A DNA stretch of 64,000 nucleotides from Aquibaculum sediminis (GCF_040712085.1 NZ_JBFCVK010000003.1:310001-374000); one strand, 5' to 3'; shown: positions 16,226-25,159, counted from the stretch's first letter. Numbers and translations are program-made. The notes: a model not told the origin generated them from the sequence alone.

Positions 16226-17554
16226 ATGACGCAACCGGCACTGGCGCCGCGACCCTGGTTGCCTGAGGCCTGTGAGGCGCTGGCTCGGGAGTGGGCCGGG
16301 CGCACCGCGACAGCCGATGTGAAGGCCAACGCCCGCGAGCTCGAGCGGCTGATTGATGAGAACCGGCGCATCCATGAGCAGGACTGCGTCAATCTCAATC
16401 CCGCCACCAACGTGATGAGCCCCAAGGCCGAGGCCCTGCTGGGCGCCGGTCTCGGCAGTCGCCCCTCCCTGGGCTATCCCGGCGACAAGTACGAGATGGG
16501 CCTGGAGGCGATCGAGCGCATCGAGTTGATGGCTGCCGAACTGGCCGCCGAAGTCTTCGGCGCGCGCTATGTGGAGCTGCGCGTGGGTTCGGGCGCCCTG
16601 GCGAACCTCTACGTCTTCATGGCCACCTGTCAGCCGGGCGATTCCATCATCGTGCCCGACGCGGCCATCGGCGGGCATGTGACCCACCACCGCGCCGGCG
16701 CTGCCGGCCTCTACGGCCTGGACATTCATACGGCTCGCGTCGATCCCGAAGCTTACAGCGTCGACCTGGAGGCATTGCGCCGGCAGGTGCAGGAACTGCG
16801 GCCGAAGTTGATCACCATCGGCGGCAGTCTCAATCTGCTGCCGCATCCTGTGGGGGAGATCCGCGCGCTGGCGGACGAGGTCGGCGCCTGGCTGCTCTAC
16901 GATGCCGCGCACATGTCCGGGCTCATTGCCGGGCGCGCCTGGCAGCAGCCGCTGGAGGAGGGCGCTCATGCCATGACCATGAGCACCTACAAGAGCCTGG
17001 GCGGGCCGCCGGGCGGACTGATCGTGACCAACGAGGCCGACCTGGCGCAGAAGGTGGAAGCAATCGCCTTTCCCGGACTGACCGCCAACTTCGATGCGGG
17101 CAAGACCGCGGCCCTGGCTATGACGCTGCTGGACTGGAAGGCCAAGGGCGAGGCCTATGCCGCCGCCATGGTGGATACCGCCGCGGCGCTGGCCGAGGCC
17201 CTGGCGAGCGCGGACCTGCCGGTGTTTCGCACGCAAGCGGGTTTCACCCGCTCGCAACAGCTCGCGCTGGAGGCGGCGGCCTTGGGCGGTGGACAGGCGG
17301 CGGCCAAGCGCCTGCGCCAGGCCAACCTGCTCACCTGCGGCATCGGATTGCCGCTGCCGGCGGTCGAGGGCGACATGAACGGGCTGCGGTTCGGCACGCC
17401 CGAGATCGTGCGCTGGGGCATGGGCGCAGACGACATGCCGAGGCTGGCCGGTTTCATCGCCCGTGCGCTCGACCCGTCCGGCGACCCGGCCCAGGTAGCG
17501 CCGGAGGTCACCGCCTGGCGCCAGCGCTTCCGGGAGCTGCACTTCCTGCGCTGA
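16226..17554 (+). CDS. Serine hydroxymethyltransferase-like PLP enzyme
   Basis: A 442-residue fold type I PLP enzyme of the GlyA group. Conserved parts are SRPSLGYPGDKYEMG (SHMT has a similar YPG loop), YDAAHMSGLIAG (cofactor-binding Asp and His), the Schiff-base lysine in STYKSLGGPPGG, and LRFGTPEIVRWGM (substrate carboxylate arginine). In true SHMT the lysine follows TTTH; here it follows STY, so it is a divergent paralogue. It may act on a methylated or branched hydroxy-amino acid, or handle one-carbon units from the demethylation genes next to it. ATG 16226 follows GGGGGAGGGA. It is convergent with the FAD oxidase gene. Confidence 0.85.
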   Translation: MTQPALAPRPWLPEACEALAREWAGRTATADVKANARELERLIDENRRIHEQDCVNLNPATNVMSPKAEALLGAGLGSRPSLGYPGDKYEMGLEAIERIELMAAELAAEVFGARYVELRVGSGALANLYVFMATCQPGDSIIVPDAAIGGHVTHHRAGAAGLYGLDIHTARVDPEAYSVDLEALRRQVQELRPKLITIGGSLNLLPHPVGEIRALADEVGAWLLYDAAHMSGLIAGRAWQQPLEEGAHAMTMSTYKSLGGPPGGLIVTNEADLAQKVEAIAFPGLTANFDAGKTAALAMTLLDWKAKGEAYAAAMVDTAAALAEALASADLPVFRTQAGFTRSQQLALEAAALGGGQAAAKRLRQANLLTCGIGLPLPAVEGDMNGLRFGTPEIVRWGMGADDMPRLAGFIARALDPSGDPAQVAPEVTAWRQRFRELHFLR

Positions 17555-17560
17555 TTCCGG

Positions 17561-17592
17561 GACCCGGCCCACAACAAGGCCGGCGCCGGGTC
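17561..17592. terminator. Hairpin between convergent SHMT-like and FAD oxidase genes
   Basis: GACCCGGC (17561-17568) pairs perfectly with GCCGGGTC (17585-17592), leaving a 16-base loop. It lies just after the plus-strand stop and overlaps the last bases of the minus-strand gene. It may serve as a shared terminator, but no clear T tract follows on either strand. Confidence 0.4.
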
Positions 17593-18934
17593 AGCTCCAG
17601 GGGAAGGGGCTGTTCGAGGTGGGGTGCAGCTCGCCCTGCTCGAAGCGCGCGAAGCGGAAGGGCGCCAGCAGCTCCTGCGGCGCGCCCAGCATCTCCTCGG
17701 CCACGAGCCGGCCGACGCCGATCATCTTGTAGCCGTGGTTGCTGTCGGCAATCAGCCAAACATTGTCCCGGAAGCGGTCGAAGACCGGAAAGGAATCCGG
17801 GGTGAAGCAGCCGATGCCGCCGGAAGGCTCGCGCGCGTACTTCGGCAGGGTGCCATGGAAGCGCTTGTGGCAGTGCGCCAGCGCCGAGACCCACATGTGG
17901 GCGAAGTCCGGGCCTGACACGAAGTCGGGGCTTTCCGGGCCGTAAGGGTCCACCGCCACCTTCTCGGCCGGCGCATCGATGGGGTAGGGGGCCGCGCCGC
18001 CCTGGACGCCGCCGAAGTGCCAGTCGGGCTTGTAGTAGATGCCCCAGGCCTCCTCGGTGATCAGGGAACCGTCGACATCCGAGTGGAGCGGTGCATCGCT
18101 GTCCACGTGGATGACCGGCGGCACGGCACCGTCGTTGGTCAACAGCAGGCCCGGTTCGACCTGCAGCACGCCCTCTTCCAGCTGCCAGTAGCGCCACATA
18201 TCGACCTCCCGGGGTGCGGCCCCCGGCTTTGACCGCAGGGTGATCCGGCGCGGCAGCTCCAGCATGTGCCAGAAGTCGCGTACCCAGGGGCCGGCGCCGA
18301 TCACCAGCTGCTCGCAGTGCAGCGTGCCGCGCTGGGTCTCGACCGCCCGGATCGCCGCCGAGCCGGGATCGCTCACCAGGCCCAGCACCTCGGTGCCGGT
18401 GATGATGCGCACGCCCAGCGCCTCGGCCTTCGCGGCCAGGCCATAGATCGCCTTGGTGTTGTTGGCGTAGCCGCCGCGCTTTTCGTGCAGCACTGAGGTG
18501 ACCCCCCGGGCCTGCCAGTCGTCGAAGAAGCCGCGCATGTAGCGCGTGCTGTCTTCGGCGCCCTCGATGAAGACGCTCTCGTAGCCGATCGCCTGTTGCT
18601 GGGCGAAGATCTCGCCCACGTCCGCGCGCATGGCCTCGCAGGAGATCTGCATGTAGCCGACGGGATGGTAGCTGAAGGCCTCGGGGTCGCTTTCCCACAC
18701 GCTCACCGAATGGGCCATGAGCCGGCGCATGGCCGGCTGGAAGTAGTTGTTGCGCACCACGCCACAGGCAATGCCTGAAGCGCCGCTGGCGATGCCGGCC
18801 TTGTCCAGCACGACGATGCGGCCTTCGACCGTCTCTCCCCTTTCGCGCAGGGCTTCGGCCAGACGCCAGGCGGTGGAGAGGCCGTGAATGCCGGCGCCGA
18901 TGATGACGAACTCTGCCTGTTCGGGGAAGGCCAT
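17591..18934 (-). CDS. FAD-dependent amine oxidase (DAO / sarcosine oxidase beta-like)
   Basis: A 447-residue flavoprotein. The N-terminal dinucleotide fold VIIGAGIHGLSTAW and the downstream VVLDKAGIASGASG are the FAD-binding features of the D-amino-acid oxidase family, and the C-terminal SNHGYKMIGVGRLVAEEML closes the FAD site. Such enzymes oxidise N-methyl groups of sarcosine, dimethylglycine or similar amines, giving formaldehyde and hydrogen peroxide. It lacks the tetrahydrofolate domain of larger demethylases. It lies 75 bases after the Rieske oxygenase gene on the same strand, which supports successive demethylation of a quaternary amine. Substrate is not determined. Confidence 0.87.
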   Translation of the reverse strand: MAFPEQAEFVIIGAGIHGLSTAWRLAEALRERGETVEGRIVVLDKAGIASGASGIACGVVRNNYFQPAMRRLMAHSVSVWESDPEAFSYHPVGYMQISCEAMRADVGEIFAQQQAIGYESVFIEGAEDSTRYMRGFFDDWQARGVTSVLHEKRGGYANNTKAIYGLAAKAEALGVRIITGTEVLGLVSDPGSAAIRAVETQRGTLHCEQLVIGAGPWVRDFWHMLELPRRITLRSKPGAAPREVDMWRYWQLEEGVLQVEPGLLLTNDGAVPPVIHVDSDAPLHSDVDGSLITEEAWGIYYKPDWHFGGVQGGAAPYPIDAPAEKVAVDPYGPESPDFVSGPDFAHMWVSALAHCHKRFHGTLPKYAREPSGGIGCFTPDSFPVFDRFRDNVWLIADSNHGYKMIGVGRLVAEEMLGAPQELLAPFRFARFEQGELHPTSNSPFPWS

Positions 18935-19009
18935 GGTTGATGCTGCTCCGCGCGTTCTAACCGGGGCGAGGTTTTCGACCCGAAGTTTCGAATGTACTGG
19001 TGTCGGGGT

Positions 19010-20194
19010 TCAGATGGACGCCCGCAGTGTGCGCGGCGGCGCCGCAAACTGCCGGGCGACCCAGTGATGGAAGTGCTGTGTGGGCCCGTCCATTACCGGG
19101 GAGAAGCGCCCGCCGTCGAAGTACAGCCCGTGGCGGCCCTTCTGCATGCCCTCGACCACGAAAATGTCCTCCTCGAAGACGCGTTTCCAGCGGCGCGCAT
19201 TCTCAGCGCGCAGTGCGTCCAGCTCCGGGGTACTGGCGGGATCCTGGGCGTAGTAAAGCACAATGTGCTCGAGCGTACGCTCGCAGGAACGCGGTTCGAG
19301 CAGCACGGCGAAGGCATGGTCGCGCTGTACGCCCAGCAGGACGTTGGGGTAGAGCGCGATGTACTCGGCCGCCTCGTTCCAGGTCTCGCCCAGCCCGGCG
19401 AAGTCCGGAAGCACGGCGCCGTCCTCGCCGCACAGTTGGCGGTAGACCCGTGACCCCTGGCCGGCAAAGCCGCCGTCGCCCTCGATGTTGTAGTGGTCCT
19501 CCAGCCGGGAGTAGCTGTTGAGTTCGGGGTGAACCCAGGGCAGGTGGTAGCTTTCGCAGTAGTTCTCGACCGCCAGCTTCCAGTTGGACTGCACCTCCAA
19601 TTCGAAGGCGGAACCAGGGCCGCCAAAGTACAGCGGTTGCTCGAACGCGCGCCAGCGCTCCAGCAGTGGCCCGTGGGCTACTTCGAAGGGGGGCGCTGTG
19701 CCGTCCAGATTGACAAAGACGATGTCGCGCCAGACGTGGCTGCGGATCGGGATCAGGCCCAGTTCGCTCGGGTCGAGCGCCGGGTGGCAGTTCTGCCCGG
19801 GGCCGCCGACGTTCGGCGTCGTGCGCAGGCTGCCGTCCATGCCGTAGCACCAGCTGTGATAGGGACAGCGAATGGCGCCGCGGATGCGGGTTGGCTCGGT
19901 CACCAGCAGCATGCCGCGGTGGCGGCAGGTGTTCTGGAACACCCGGATGCTGCCGTCCCGATCGCGCAGGAGGAGCAAGGGCACGCCGAGGAAATCGACC
20001 GGCCGGGCGTCGCCGGGCTGGGGAACGTCATTCCCGAAGGCGAGACCTGCCCACTGGGTGAAGAAGAGGCCATACCGTTCTTCGGCGAACAGCCCGCTGT
20101 CGATGTAGTGCTCGTTGGGCAGGCCGCGATCCGGGGCAAGACCGCGGGGCGGGACGGTCGTCAGGGTATGTTCGGTGAGGGTATGTGCGTCCAT
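19010..20194 (-). CDS. Rieske non-haem iron oxygenase, alpha subunit (quaternary-amine monooxygenase type)
   Basis: A 394-residue ring-hydroxylating-type oxygenase. The Rieske [2Fe-2S] motif is CRHRG followed by CPYHSWCYG about 16 residues on; the mononuclear iron site is ENYCESYHLPWVHPEL. This architecture is shared by glycine betaine monooxygenase (GbcA), stachydrine demethylase and carnitine monooxygenase (CntA). ATG 20194 (MDAHTLTE) follows GAGGGAGAAG. It is divergent from the matching reductase gene and upstream of the FAD amine oxidase on the same strand. I infer a demethylase or C-N cleaving role with a quaternary ammonium compound; an aromatic substrate is possible but less likely given the neighbours. 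Confidence 0.87.
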   Translation of the reverse strand: MDAHTLTEHTLTTVPPRGLAPDRGLPNEHYIDSGLFAEERYGLFFTQWAGLAFGNDVPQPGDARPVDFLGVPLLLLRDRDGSIRVFQNTCRHRGMLLVTEPTRIRGAIRCPYHSWCYGMDGSLRTTPNVGGPGQNCHPALDPSELGLIPIRSHVWRDIVFVNLDGTAPPFEVAHGPLLERWRAFEQPLYFGGPGSAFELEVQSNWKLAVENYCESYHLPWVHPELNSYSRLEDHYNIEGDGGFAGQGSRVYRQLCGEDGAVLPDFAGLGETWNEAAEYIALYPNVLLGVQRDHAFAVLLEPRSCERTLEHIVLYYAQDPASTPELDALRAENARRWKRVFEEDIFVVEGMQKGRHGLYFDGGRFSPVMDGPTQHFHHWVARQFAAPPRTLRASI

Positions 20195-20251
20195 CGGTCT
20201 TCTCCCTCGACGCCAGTTCGTGCCATGAGCCTGCTCGCCTGTGTATTCCCA

Positions 20252-20298
20252 CTCAACGGCAGAAAAATTATGGGTGACTTGAGCTGGATTCACTTGAG
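20252..20298. promoter_or_regulatory. Repeated ACTTGAG elements in the divergent oxygenase/reductase promoter
   Basis: ACTTGAG occurs at 20277-20283 and 20292-20298, exactly 15 bases apart, and its complement CTCAA is at 20252-20256. They lie between the divergent oxygenase and reductase genes, near the oxygenase start. Spacing of about 1.5 helical turns could suit a regulator dimer such as the neighbouring LysR protein. Evidence is position and repetition only. Confidence 0.35.
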
Positions 20299-20444
20299 GG
20301 TCGTGTTAGCCGATATGGCCTGTTGCGCTGCACGCGTGCCAAGGTGAGCTGTACTGATCCCAGGGTGAGATTTTTCCGGCTTGAAGTCCTGGCGGATTCT
20401 GCCCGATCTGGGGGCCGGTCGTACAAGGCCGAAGGGAGGTGGCC

Positions 20445-21389
20445 ATGCCGACAGACCCGGCCCGATTGCTCGCGAAAACGCCTCTCACCGACGAGATCAC
20501 GGACCTTCGCTTCGAGATGTGCGAGCGCCCGCTGAGCGGCCTGGCGGCGGGAGCCCATATCGACCTCGCCCTGCCGGAGGGCCTGGTGCGGCAATACTCG
20601 GTCTGGGACTGGGATCCGGCCGGGCGCTGGTTCAACGTTGCGGTCAAGCGGGAAGCCGAGGGCCGTGGCGGCTCACGCGCGGTGCATGCGCTTGCGCCGG
20701 GAGCCCTGGTCGAGATCGGGGAGCCTCGAAATCATTTCAGCCTGGGCGAGATGGATCGGCACATCACGCTGCTGGCCGCGGGCATCGGCGCCACGCCGAT
20801 CCTTCCCATGGCGCGGTCATTGCAGATGGCCCGGGCCGACTTCCAGGTCCACTACCTGGCGCGCCGGCGGGAGGAGGCCGCTTTCGATCCCGCCTTCTGC
20901 GGGCTGGGTTTGGATGAGCGCTATCACCTGCATTGCAGTGCGGAACAGGGGCGCATCGATCTTACCGCACTGCTGCAGCGCCTGCCGGCGGGCAGCGACG
21001 TCTATGTCTGCGGCCCGGAGGGCCTGCTGCAGGCAGTCTTCGATGCCGGGCGCGTCCTGCGTGGCGGCGCCATCCATTTCGAGCGTTTTGCGGCAGCGGC
21101 CGACTTTGCCGCCGACGACACGGTGGCGTTCGAGGTCGAACTGGCGCGCAGCGGCGGTGTCCTGCAGGTGGGGCGCGATGAAAGCCTGCTGGACGCCTTG
21201 CGCCGAGGTGGCCTGGAAGTCGAGTCCGCCTGCTGCGAAGGGCTCTGCGGCACCTGCATCGTCGATGTGCTGGAGGGCGAGGTGGAGCACCGTGACGGCG
21301 TGCTCTCTCCCGATGATCAGGCGGCAAACGCCTTCATGTGTGCCTGCGTTTCCCGGGCGCGCTCGCCGCGCCTGGTGCTGGACCTGTGA
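20445..21389 (+). CDS. Ferredoxin reductase component of the Rieske oxygenase (FNR-2Fe2S fusion)
   Basis: A 314-residue reductase with an N-terminal flavin domain (RQYSVWDWD binds FMN/FAD), a central NAD(P)H domain (LLAAGIGATPILPMARSL) and a C-terminal plant-type ferredoxin domain whose cluster cysteines are in CCEGLCGTC and, 30 or so residues on, in FMCACVSRA. It passes electrons from NAD(P)H to the Rieske oxygenase, as GbcB, CntB and VanB do. ATG 20445 follows GGGAGG at five bases; a GTG at 20439 is possible. Its stop codon abuts the LysR gene stop with no gap. Confidence 0.9.
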   Translation: MPTDPARLLAKTPLTDEITDLRFEMCERPLSGLAAGAHIDLALPEGLVRQYSVWDWDPAGRWFNVAVKREAEGRGGSRAVHALAPGALVEIGEPRNHFSLGEMDRHITLLAAGIGATPILPMARSLQMARADFQVHYLARRREEAAFDPAFCGLGLDERYHLHCSAEQGRIDLTALLQRLPAGSDVYVCGPEGLLQAVFDAGRVLRGGAIHFERFAAAADFAADDTVAFEVELARSGGVLQVGRDESLLDALRRGGLEVESACCEGLCGTCIVDVLEGEVEHRDGVLSPDDQAANAFMCACVSRARSPRLVLDL

Positions 21390-22301
21390 TCACCCCTCGC
21401 TGGCGTCGTCCCCCAGCGTGGCGATGATCCAGTCCCGGAGTGTGCGTCCGGCGTCGGAAAGGCCTTCGTCCGGTCGGGTGACGAGGTAGAACCACTGGGG
21501 TGCCGGTACGCTGTAATTGCTGATCACCACCAGCTCCCCTCGGCGAATCATGGGGTCCACCAGTCGCCGCCAACCGAGCACCAGACCGAGGCCGTCCATC
21601 GCCGCATAGAGCCCGATCATGTAGTTGTTGACTCGCAGCGCGCGCTGCTGCGGCAGCCGGCAGTTCAGCGCCTCGAACCAATCGCTCCAGCGGGTCCAGC
21701 TCTGGTCGTGGGACTCGAGGTAGATCAGGCGCTGGGCGGCGAGCTCCTCTAGGCTGGGCGACTGCAGGCCTTGCGCCACCTCCGGGCTTGCCAGCGGCAC
21801 CAGGGTGTCCTGGTAGAGCGGATGCTGGTCCCAGAGCGGATTGGCGTCGGGGCCGTAGCGGATGAACATGTCGAGTTCGCCCGTGTTGCCGAAACTCGTG
21901 TCCGAGACCAGCTGATCGACGGTCACCTCCGGGTGTTGGCGCCAGAAGTCGGCCAGGATTTTGGTCGTCCAGAGGCTGGCGACGGCGGAGGTGGTGCCCA
22001 TCGTCACCCGCGCGCCCTCGCCGCGCTGGCGGATCTCCCGCAGGGTGTGGGAGAGACGCACGAAGCTCTCCGCCAGGGTGGCGAAGAGCCGGCTGCCCTC
22101 TTCGGTCAGCTCAACGCCGCGGTGGCGGCGCAGAAACAAGGGCGCGCCGAGATGGTCCTCCAAGGCCTTGATCTGGTGACTGACCGCTGCGGGGGTGACG
22201 TTGAGCTCGGCCGCGGCGTTCTTGAAGCTGAGATGGCGCGCCGCCGCCTCGAAGACACTGAGCGTGGTCAGGGGCGGGAGATTGTAGATCCTGCGGGACA
22301 T
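21390..22301 (-). CDS. LysR-family transcriptional regulator (GcvA-like)
   Basis: A 303-residue regulator starting MSRRIYNLPPLTTLSVFEAA. The N-terminal winged helix (residues about 6-65) includes NVTPAAVSHQIKALEDHLG, followed by a two-lobed effector domain with WTRWSDWFEAL typical of the GcvA subgroup. GcvA relatives often control glycine, one-carbon or beta-lactam-related genes. It is tail-to-tail with the reductase gene and so probably regulates the amine oxidation genes; this is inference from position. Confidence 0.92.
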   Translation of the reverse strand: MSRRIYNLPPLTTLSVFEAAARHLSFKNAAAELNVTPAAVSHQIKALEDHLGAPLFLRRHRGVELTEEGSRLFATLAESFVRLSHTLREIRQRGEGARVTMGTTSAVASLWTTKILADFWRQHPEVTVDQLVSDTSFGNTGELDMFIRYGPDANPLWDQHPLYQDTLVPLASPEVAQGLQSPSLEELAAQRLIYLESHDQSWTRWSDWFEALNCRLPQQRALRVNNYMIGLYAAMDGLGLVLGWRRLVDPMIRRGELVVISNYSVPAPQWFYLVTRPDEGLSDAGRTLRDWIIATLGDDASEG

Positions 22302-22468
22302 GCCAGTGCTTCCCCAGCGTTGCCGAGGCGCATGGACCTGCTGCCGCCACGAACTGCCCAATATCGCGGCTCCGGGACTGCGAACGCCTCTCGAGTCCCT
22401 TGTACGCAGGCTTCGCTCCTTCCGCCAGAGCGCAGGGTCGCGCCGCGGCAGGGTCGTGGCCGGGCACC

Positions 22469-23341
22469 TCAGCCGTCGGTGGTTTCGCCCACGGCTATAT
22501 GCCGCAATTTTTCTGGATTGCGAATGACGTAGAGGGCCCGAATTGCGCTGTCGTCGATCTCAAGGCCGATGGCTTGCGGTAGGCCGTCACGTTCCAGTGT
22601 CACCAACCCGGGCTGCCCGTTGACCCAGCCGAAGCGGCGGGTCAGCGGGGGCGCCGTCAGGCCCTTGCGGACCAGCCCCAGGTAAAAGCGGCAGACCTTG
22701 TCGCGGCCGAAGATGGGGTTGAGTGCCGCGGCACGCCGGCCGCCACCATCGGTGTAGAGCACGACGTCCTGCGCCAGAAGAGAGTGGAGCACGGCCAGGT
22801 CACCCTCTCGCGAGGCCCTGTCGAAGGCCGTCGCGAAGGCCCTTGCTTGCTCAGCTGGAACGGAAAAGCGCGGTCTTTGCCGGCGGATATTGGCCCGTGC
22901 CCGCGCAGCGAGCTGGCGACAGGCGGCTTCTCTGCGCCCAAGCAGGGAGGCGATCTCCGCGAAATCCGTTTCGAAGACATCGTGCAAGAGGAAGACGGCG
23001 CGCTCGAGCGGGGAGAGGCGTTCCAGCGCCAGCAGCAGCGCAAATGACAAGTCCTGCGCCAGGTCATCCGGCGCTGGACTCTCGTCGATCAGCGGCTCCG
23101 GCAACCAGGCGCCGACATAGTGTTCGCGCCGTGCCCGCGCCGACTTCAGGTGATCGAGGCAAAGACGTGTCACGATCTTCCTCAGGAAGGCGCGGACGTT
23201 GTTCACCTCTGCGTGATTCGCTCCCTGCCAGCGCAGGAAGGCCTCCTGCAGTATGTCCTCTGCCTCAGCCACCGAGCCCAGCATTCTGTAGGCCAGCCCG
23301 AACAGGCTGGACCGCTCCCTAACAAAGGCTTCTGTGGTCAC
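22469..23341 (-). CDS. ECF41-family sigma factor with SnoaL-like extension
   Basis: A 290-residue sigma factor. Region 2 is SLFGLAYRMLGSVAEAEDILQ, region 4 is the LERLSPLERAVFLLHDVF segment, and a C-terminal SnoaL-like domain of about 110 residues follows. The linker WLPEP and the DGGGR motif are both present; these are the signature motifs of ECF41 sigma factors, where the extension modulates activity in place of an anti-sigma factor. GTG 23341 sits one base after the stop of the partner gene, so translation is coupled; a TTG at 23392 would overlap it. The operon is preceded by a matching ECF41 promoter, so it should be autoregulated. Confidence 0.92.
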   Translation of the reverse strand: MTTEAFVRERSSLFGLAYRMLGSVAEAEDILQEAFLRWQGANHAEVNNVRAFLRKIVTRLCLDHLKSARARREHYVGAWLPEPLIDESPAPDDLAQDLSFALLLALERLSPLERAVFLLHDVFETDFAEIASLLGRREAACRQLAARARANIRRQRPRFSVPAEQARAFATAFDRASREGDLAVLHSLLAQDVVLYTDGGGRRAAALNPIFGRDKVCRFYLGLVRKGLTAPPLTRRFGWVNGQPGLVTLERDGLPQAIGLEIDDSAIRALYVIRNPEKLRHIAVGETTDG

Positions 23342-23342
23342 C

Positions 23343-23798
23343 TCAAGCCGCGCCCGTTCCCGCCGGATGAACCGATCGGAAGCCGATGGCAATGCGATTC
23401 CACGCGTTGATGGTGGTGATGACCAGCGTGAGGGCCACGGCCTCCTCCTTCGAGAAACGCTCTAGCAACGCCTCGTAGTCCGCATCGGGCGCACCTGTCT
23501 TCTCGATCCGCGTGAGCGCTTCGGTCCAGGCCAAAGCGGCCCGTTCCCGCTCACTGTAGAGCGGTGACTCACGCCAGGCATTGAGCAGATAGAGCCTTTC
23601 CTCGCTCTCGCCTTCCGAGCGGGCCTCGCGCGTGTGCATGTGGATGCAATAGGCACAGCCATTGATCTGGGATGCGCGTGTCTTGACGAGGTGCCTGAGG
23701 CTGGACTCGAGGCCGGCTTCTCGCAGCCGCACCTCCATGTCGATCATGGCCTGAATAAGCTCGGGGGCCACCGCAAAGGCATCGATTCGTGGGGACAT
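23343..23798 (-). CDS. Carboxymuconolactone decarboxylase / AhpD-like protein (ECF41 partner)
   Basis: A 151-residue protein with the AhpD-like redox motif CAYCIHMH (C-x2-C-x3-H) near residue 50, which in this superfamily reduces peroxides or acts as a thiol-disulfide centre. This kind of protein is the classic genomic partner and target of ECF41 sigma factors. ATG 23798 follows AAGGAG at about seven bases; upstream in-frame methionines lack such a site. It is the first gene of the two-gene operon, driven by the ECF41-type promoter at 23841-23867. Confidence 0.92.
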   Translation of the reverse strand: MSPRIDAFAVAPELIQAMIDMEVRLREAGLESSLRHLVKTRASQINGCAYCIHMHTREARSEGESEERLYLLNAWRESPLYSERERAALAWTEALTRIEKTGAPDADYEALLERFSKEEAVALTLVITTINAWNRIAIGFRSVHPAGTGAA

Positions 23799-23840
23799 GC
23801 ATCGCTCCTTCATCTCGGGATTTCCAATCACTGATCCCAT

Positions 23841-23867
23841 GACGAGATGCACCGGTCCATTGTGACA
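23841..23867 (-). promoter_or_regulatory. ECF41-type promoter (TGTCACA-N16-CGTC)
   Basis: On the minus strand the -35 element TGTCACA (23861-23867) is followed by exactly 16 bases and the -10 element CGTC (23841-23844), 42 bases before the start codon of the AhpD-like gene. As I recall it, the published ECF41 consensus is TGTCACA, 16 bases, CGTC. The match is exact, and no other promoter is needed to explain autoregulation of the operon. Confidence 0.88.
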
Positions 23868-23909
23868 TGCTTTTCACCATGGCCGGCTGATCGAAGCGGC
23901 TTTGGTGAC

Positions 23910-24794
23910 CTATCGCTTATCCTGCGCCGCCTCGCGCAGCACGATGATGATGCCGCTGGCCATGATCACCAGCGCGCCGACGATGGTCCAGGACTGCGGA
24001 ATGTCGCCCCAGATCAGCCAGCCGAGTCCGGTGGCCCAGATCAGGGCCGTGTAGTCGAAGGGCGCCACCACCGCCGCCGGCGCGCTGCGGAAGGCCTGGC
24101 CGATCAGGGTGATCCCCAGATTGCCGCAAACCGCGATCGCCAGGAAGAACCAGAGATCCGGCGTGTGCACCAGCTCCCAGGCCTGGAGCGCGAAGGGCGC
24201 CGAGTAGATCATCGGGAAGAGCACGACGTAGAGCATCATGGTCCACATGCTCTCGCCGGGCCCGAGCCAGCGCGCGCTCATCATGAAGATGGCATAGAGA
24301 AAGGCAGCGGCCACCGGCAGGAGCGAGGCGGCCTGGAAGGCCTCGCCGCCGGGCTGGACGATGATGAGCACGCCGATGAAGCCGAGCAGCACCGCCCCCC
24401 AGCGCCGCCAGCCCACCGCCTCGCCGAGCAGCGGAACCGACAGCGCGGTGATGAAGATCGGCGCCGCGAAGATCAGTGCCGTCGCTTCGGCCAGGGGCAG
24501 GAAGCTGAGACTGGTGAAGTAGAGATAGGCCCCCGCCATCATGAGAGTGCCGCGCAAGGCGTGCAGGCCCAGGTGCCGGGTGCGCAGCACCCGCCGCCCA
24601 CGCAGCGCCACGGCCACGGCCACAATCATTGGTATGCCGATCAGATTGCGCAGGAAGATGATCTGGACCGGGTCGTAGCGCTCGGTGAGCAGCTTCGCGA
24701 TCGCGTCGTTCAGTACCAGGAAGGCCACGCCGGCGCAGATCGTGAGGATCCCGCGCGAGATGTCCTTCGGCCCGAACTGCGATTGCTGACTCAT
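23910..24794 (-). CDS. EamA/DMT-family transporter
   Basis: A 294-residue inner-membrane protein with two repeated halves of five hydrophobic segments each, the standard EamA (RhaT/PecM) layout; the first half has the LRNLIG motif after segment two. Members export amino acids or metabolites. ATG 24794 follows AGGTGAAG; a GTG at 24806 is possible. The gene is alone on its strand between the ECF41 operon promoter and an AT-rich intergenic patch. The substrate is not predictable. Confidence 0.9.
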   Translation of the reverse strand: MSQQSQFGPKDISRGILTICAGVAFLVLNDAIAKLLTERYDPVQIIFLRNLIGIPMIVAVAVALRGRRVLRTRHLGLHALRGTLMMAGAYLYFTSLSFLPLAEATALIFAAPIFITALSVPLLGEAVGWRRWGAVLLGFIGVLIIVQPGGEAFQAASLLPVAAAFLYAIFMMSARWLGPGESMWTMMLYVVLFPMIYSAPFALQAWELVHTPDLWFFLAIAVCGNLGITLIGQAFRSAPAAVVAPFDYTALIWATGLGWLIWGDIPQSWTIVGALVIMASGIIIVLREAAQDKR

Positions 24795-25159
24795 GCCACG
24801 CTTCACCTATAATGGTTTCCCTTTGCCTCTAACAGATGGGCGGGTTGGTGGCGAGGGGGCTGCTGTGGGGCTGGGACAAACCTGTTATGGTAGGTAGAGC
24901 CTAATTTACAGCGACCTTATTGAGCCCCGGAATCTCATTATGTAAACCCGATGAGGGTCATGGCAGCGACGAGTGCTTGGTCACTCTTGAGGCGAACGAT
25001 ATGGAAAAACGAAGACACATGTAAAATAAGGCGGTTTGTCGGTTCTAATTTTTGTCAATATTGCTCATAAAAGACCGAAGAGTAACCAAATGTTTGGTGG
25101 TTTATGGACAAAACAGTAAAATGATTAACGGTCACCAATAACAAAGTAAAAAGTAAATT
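24795..25159. other. AT-rich intergenic stretch without a gene
   Basis: 365 bases, visibly richer in A and T than the rest of the window, with runs such as AAAATAAGG and TAAAAAGTAAA. No open frame, RNA gene or clear repeat stands out. It marks the left end of the low-GC patch that includes the next gene and probably holds that gene's promoter. Confidence 0.6.

Noticed and set aside
14884..16425. Minus-strand open frame of 513 codons opposite the tartrate-dehydrogenase-family gene
   Set aside because: Antisense noise; the plus strand carries all catalytic motifs.
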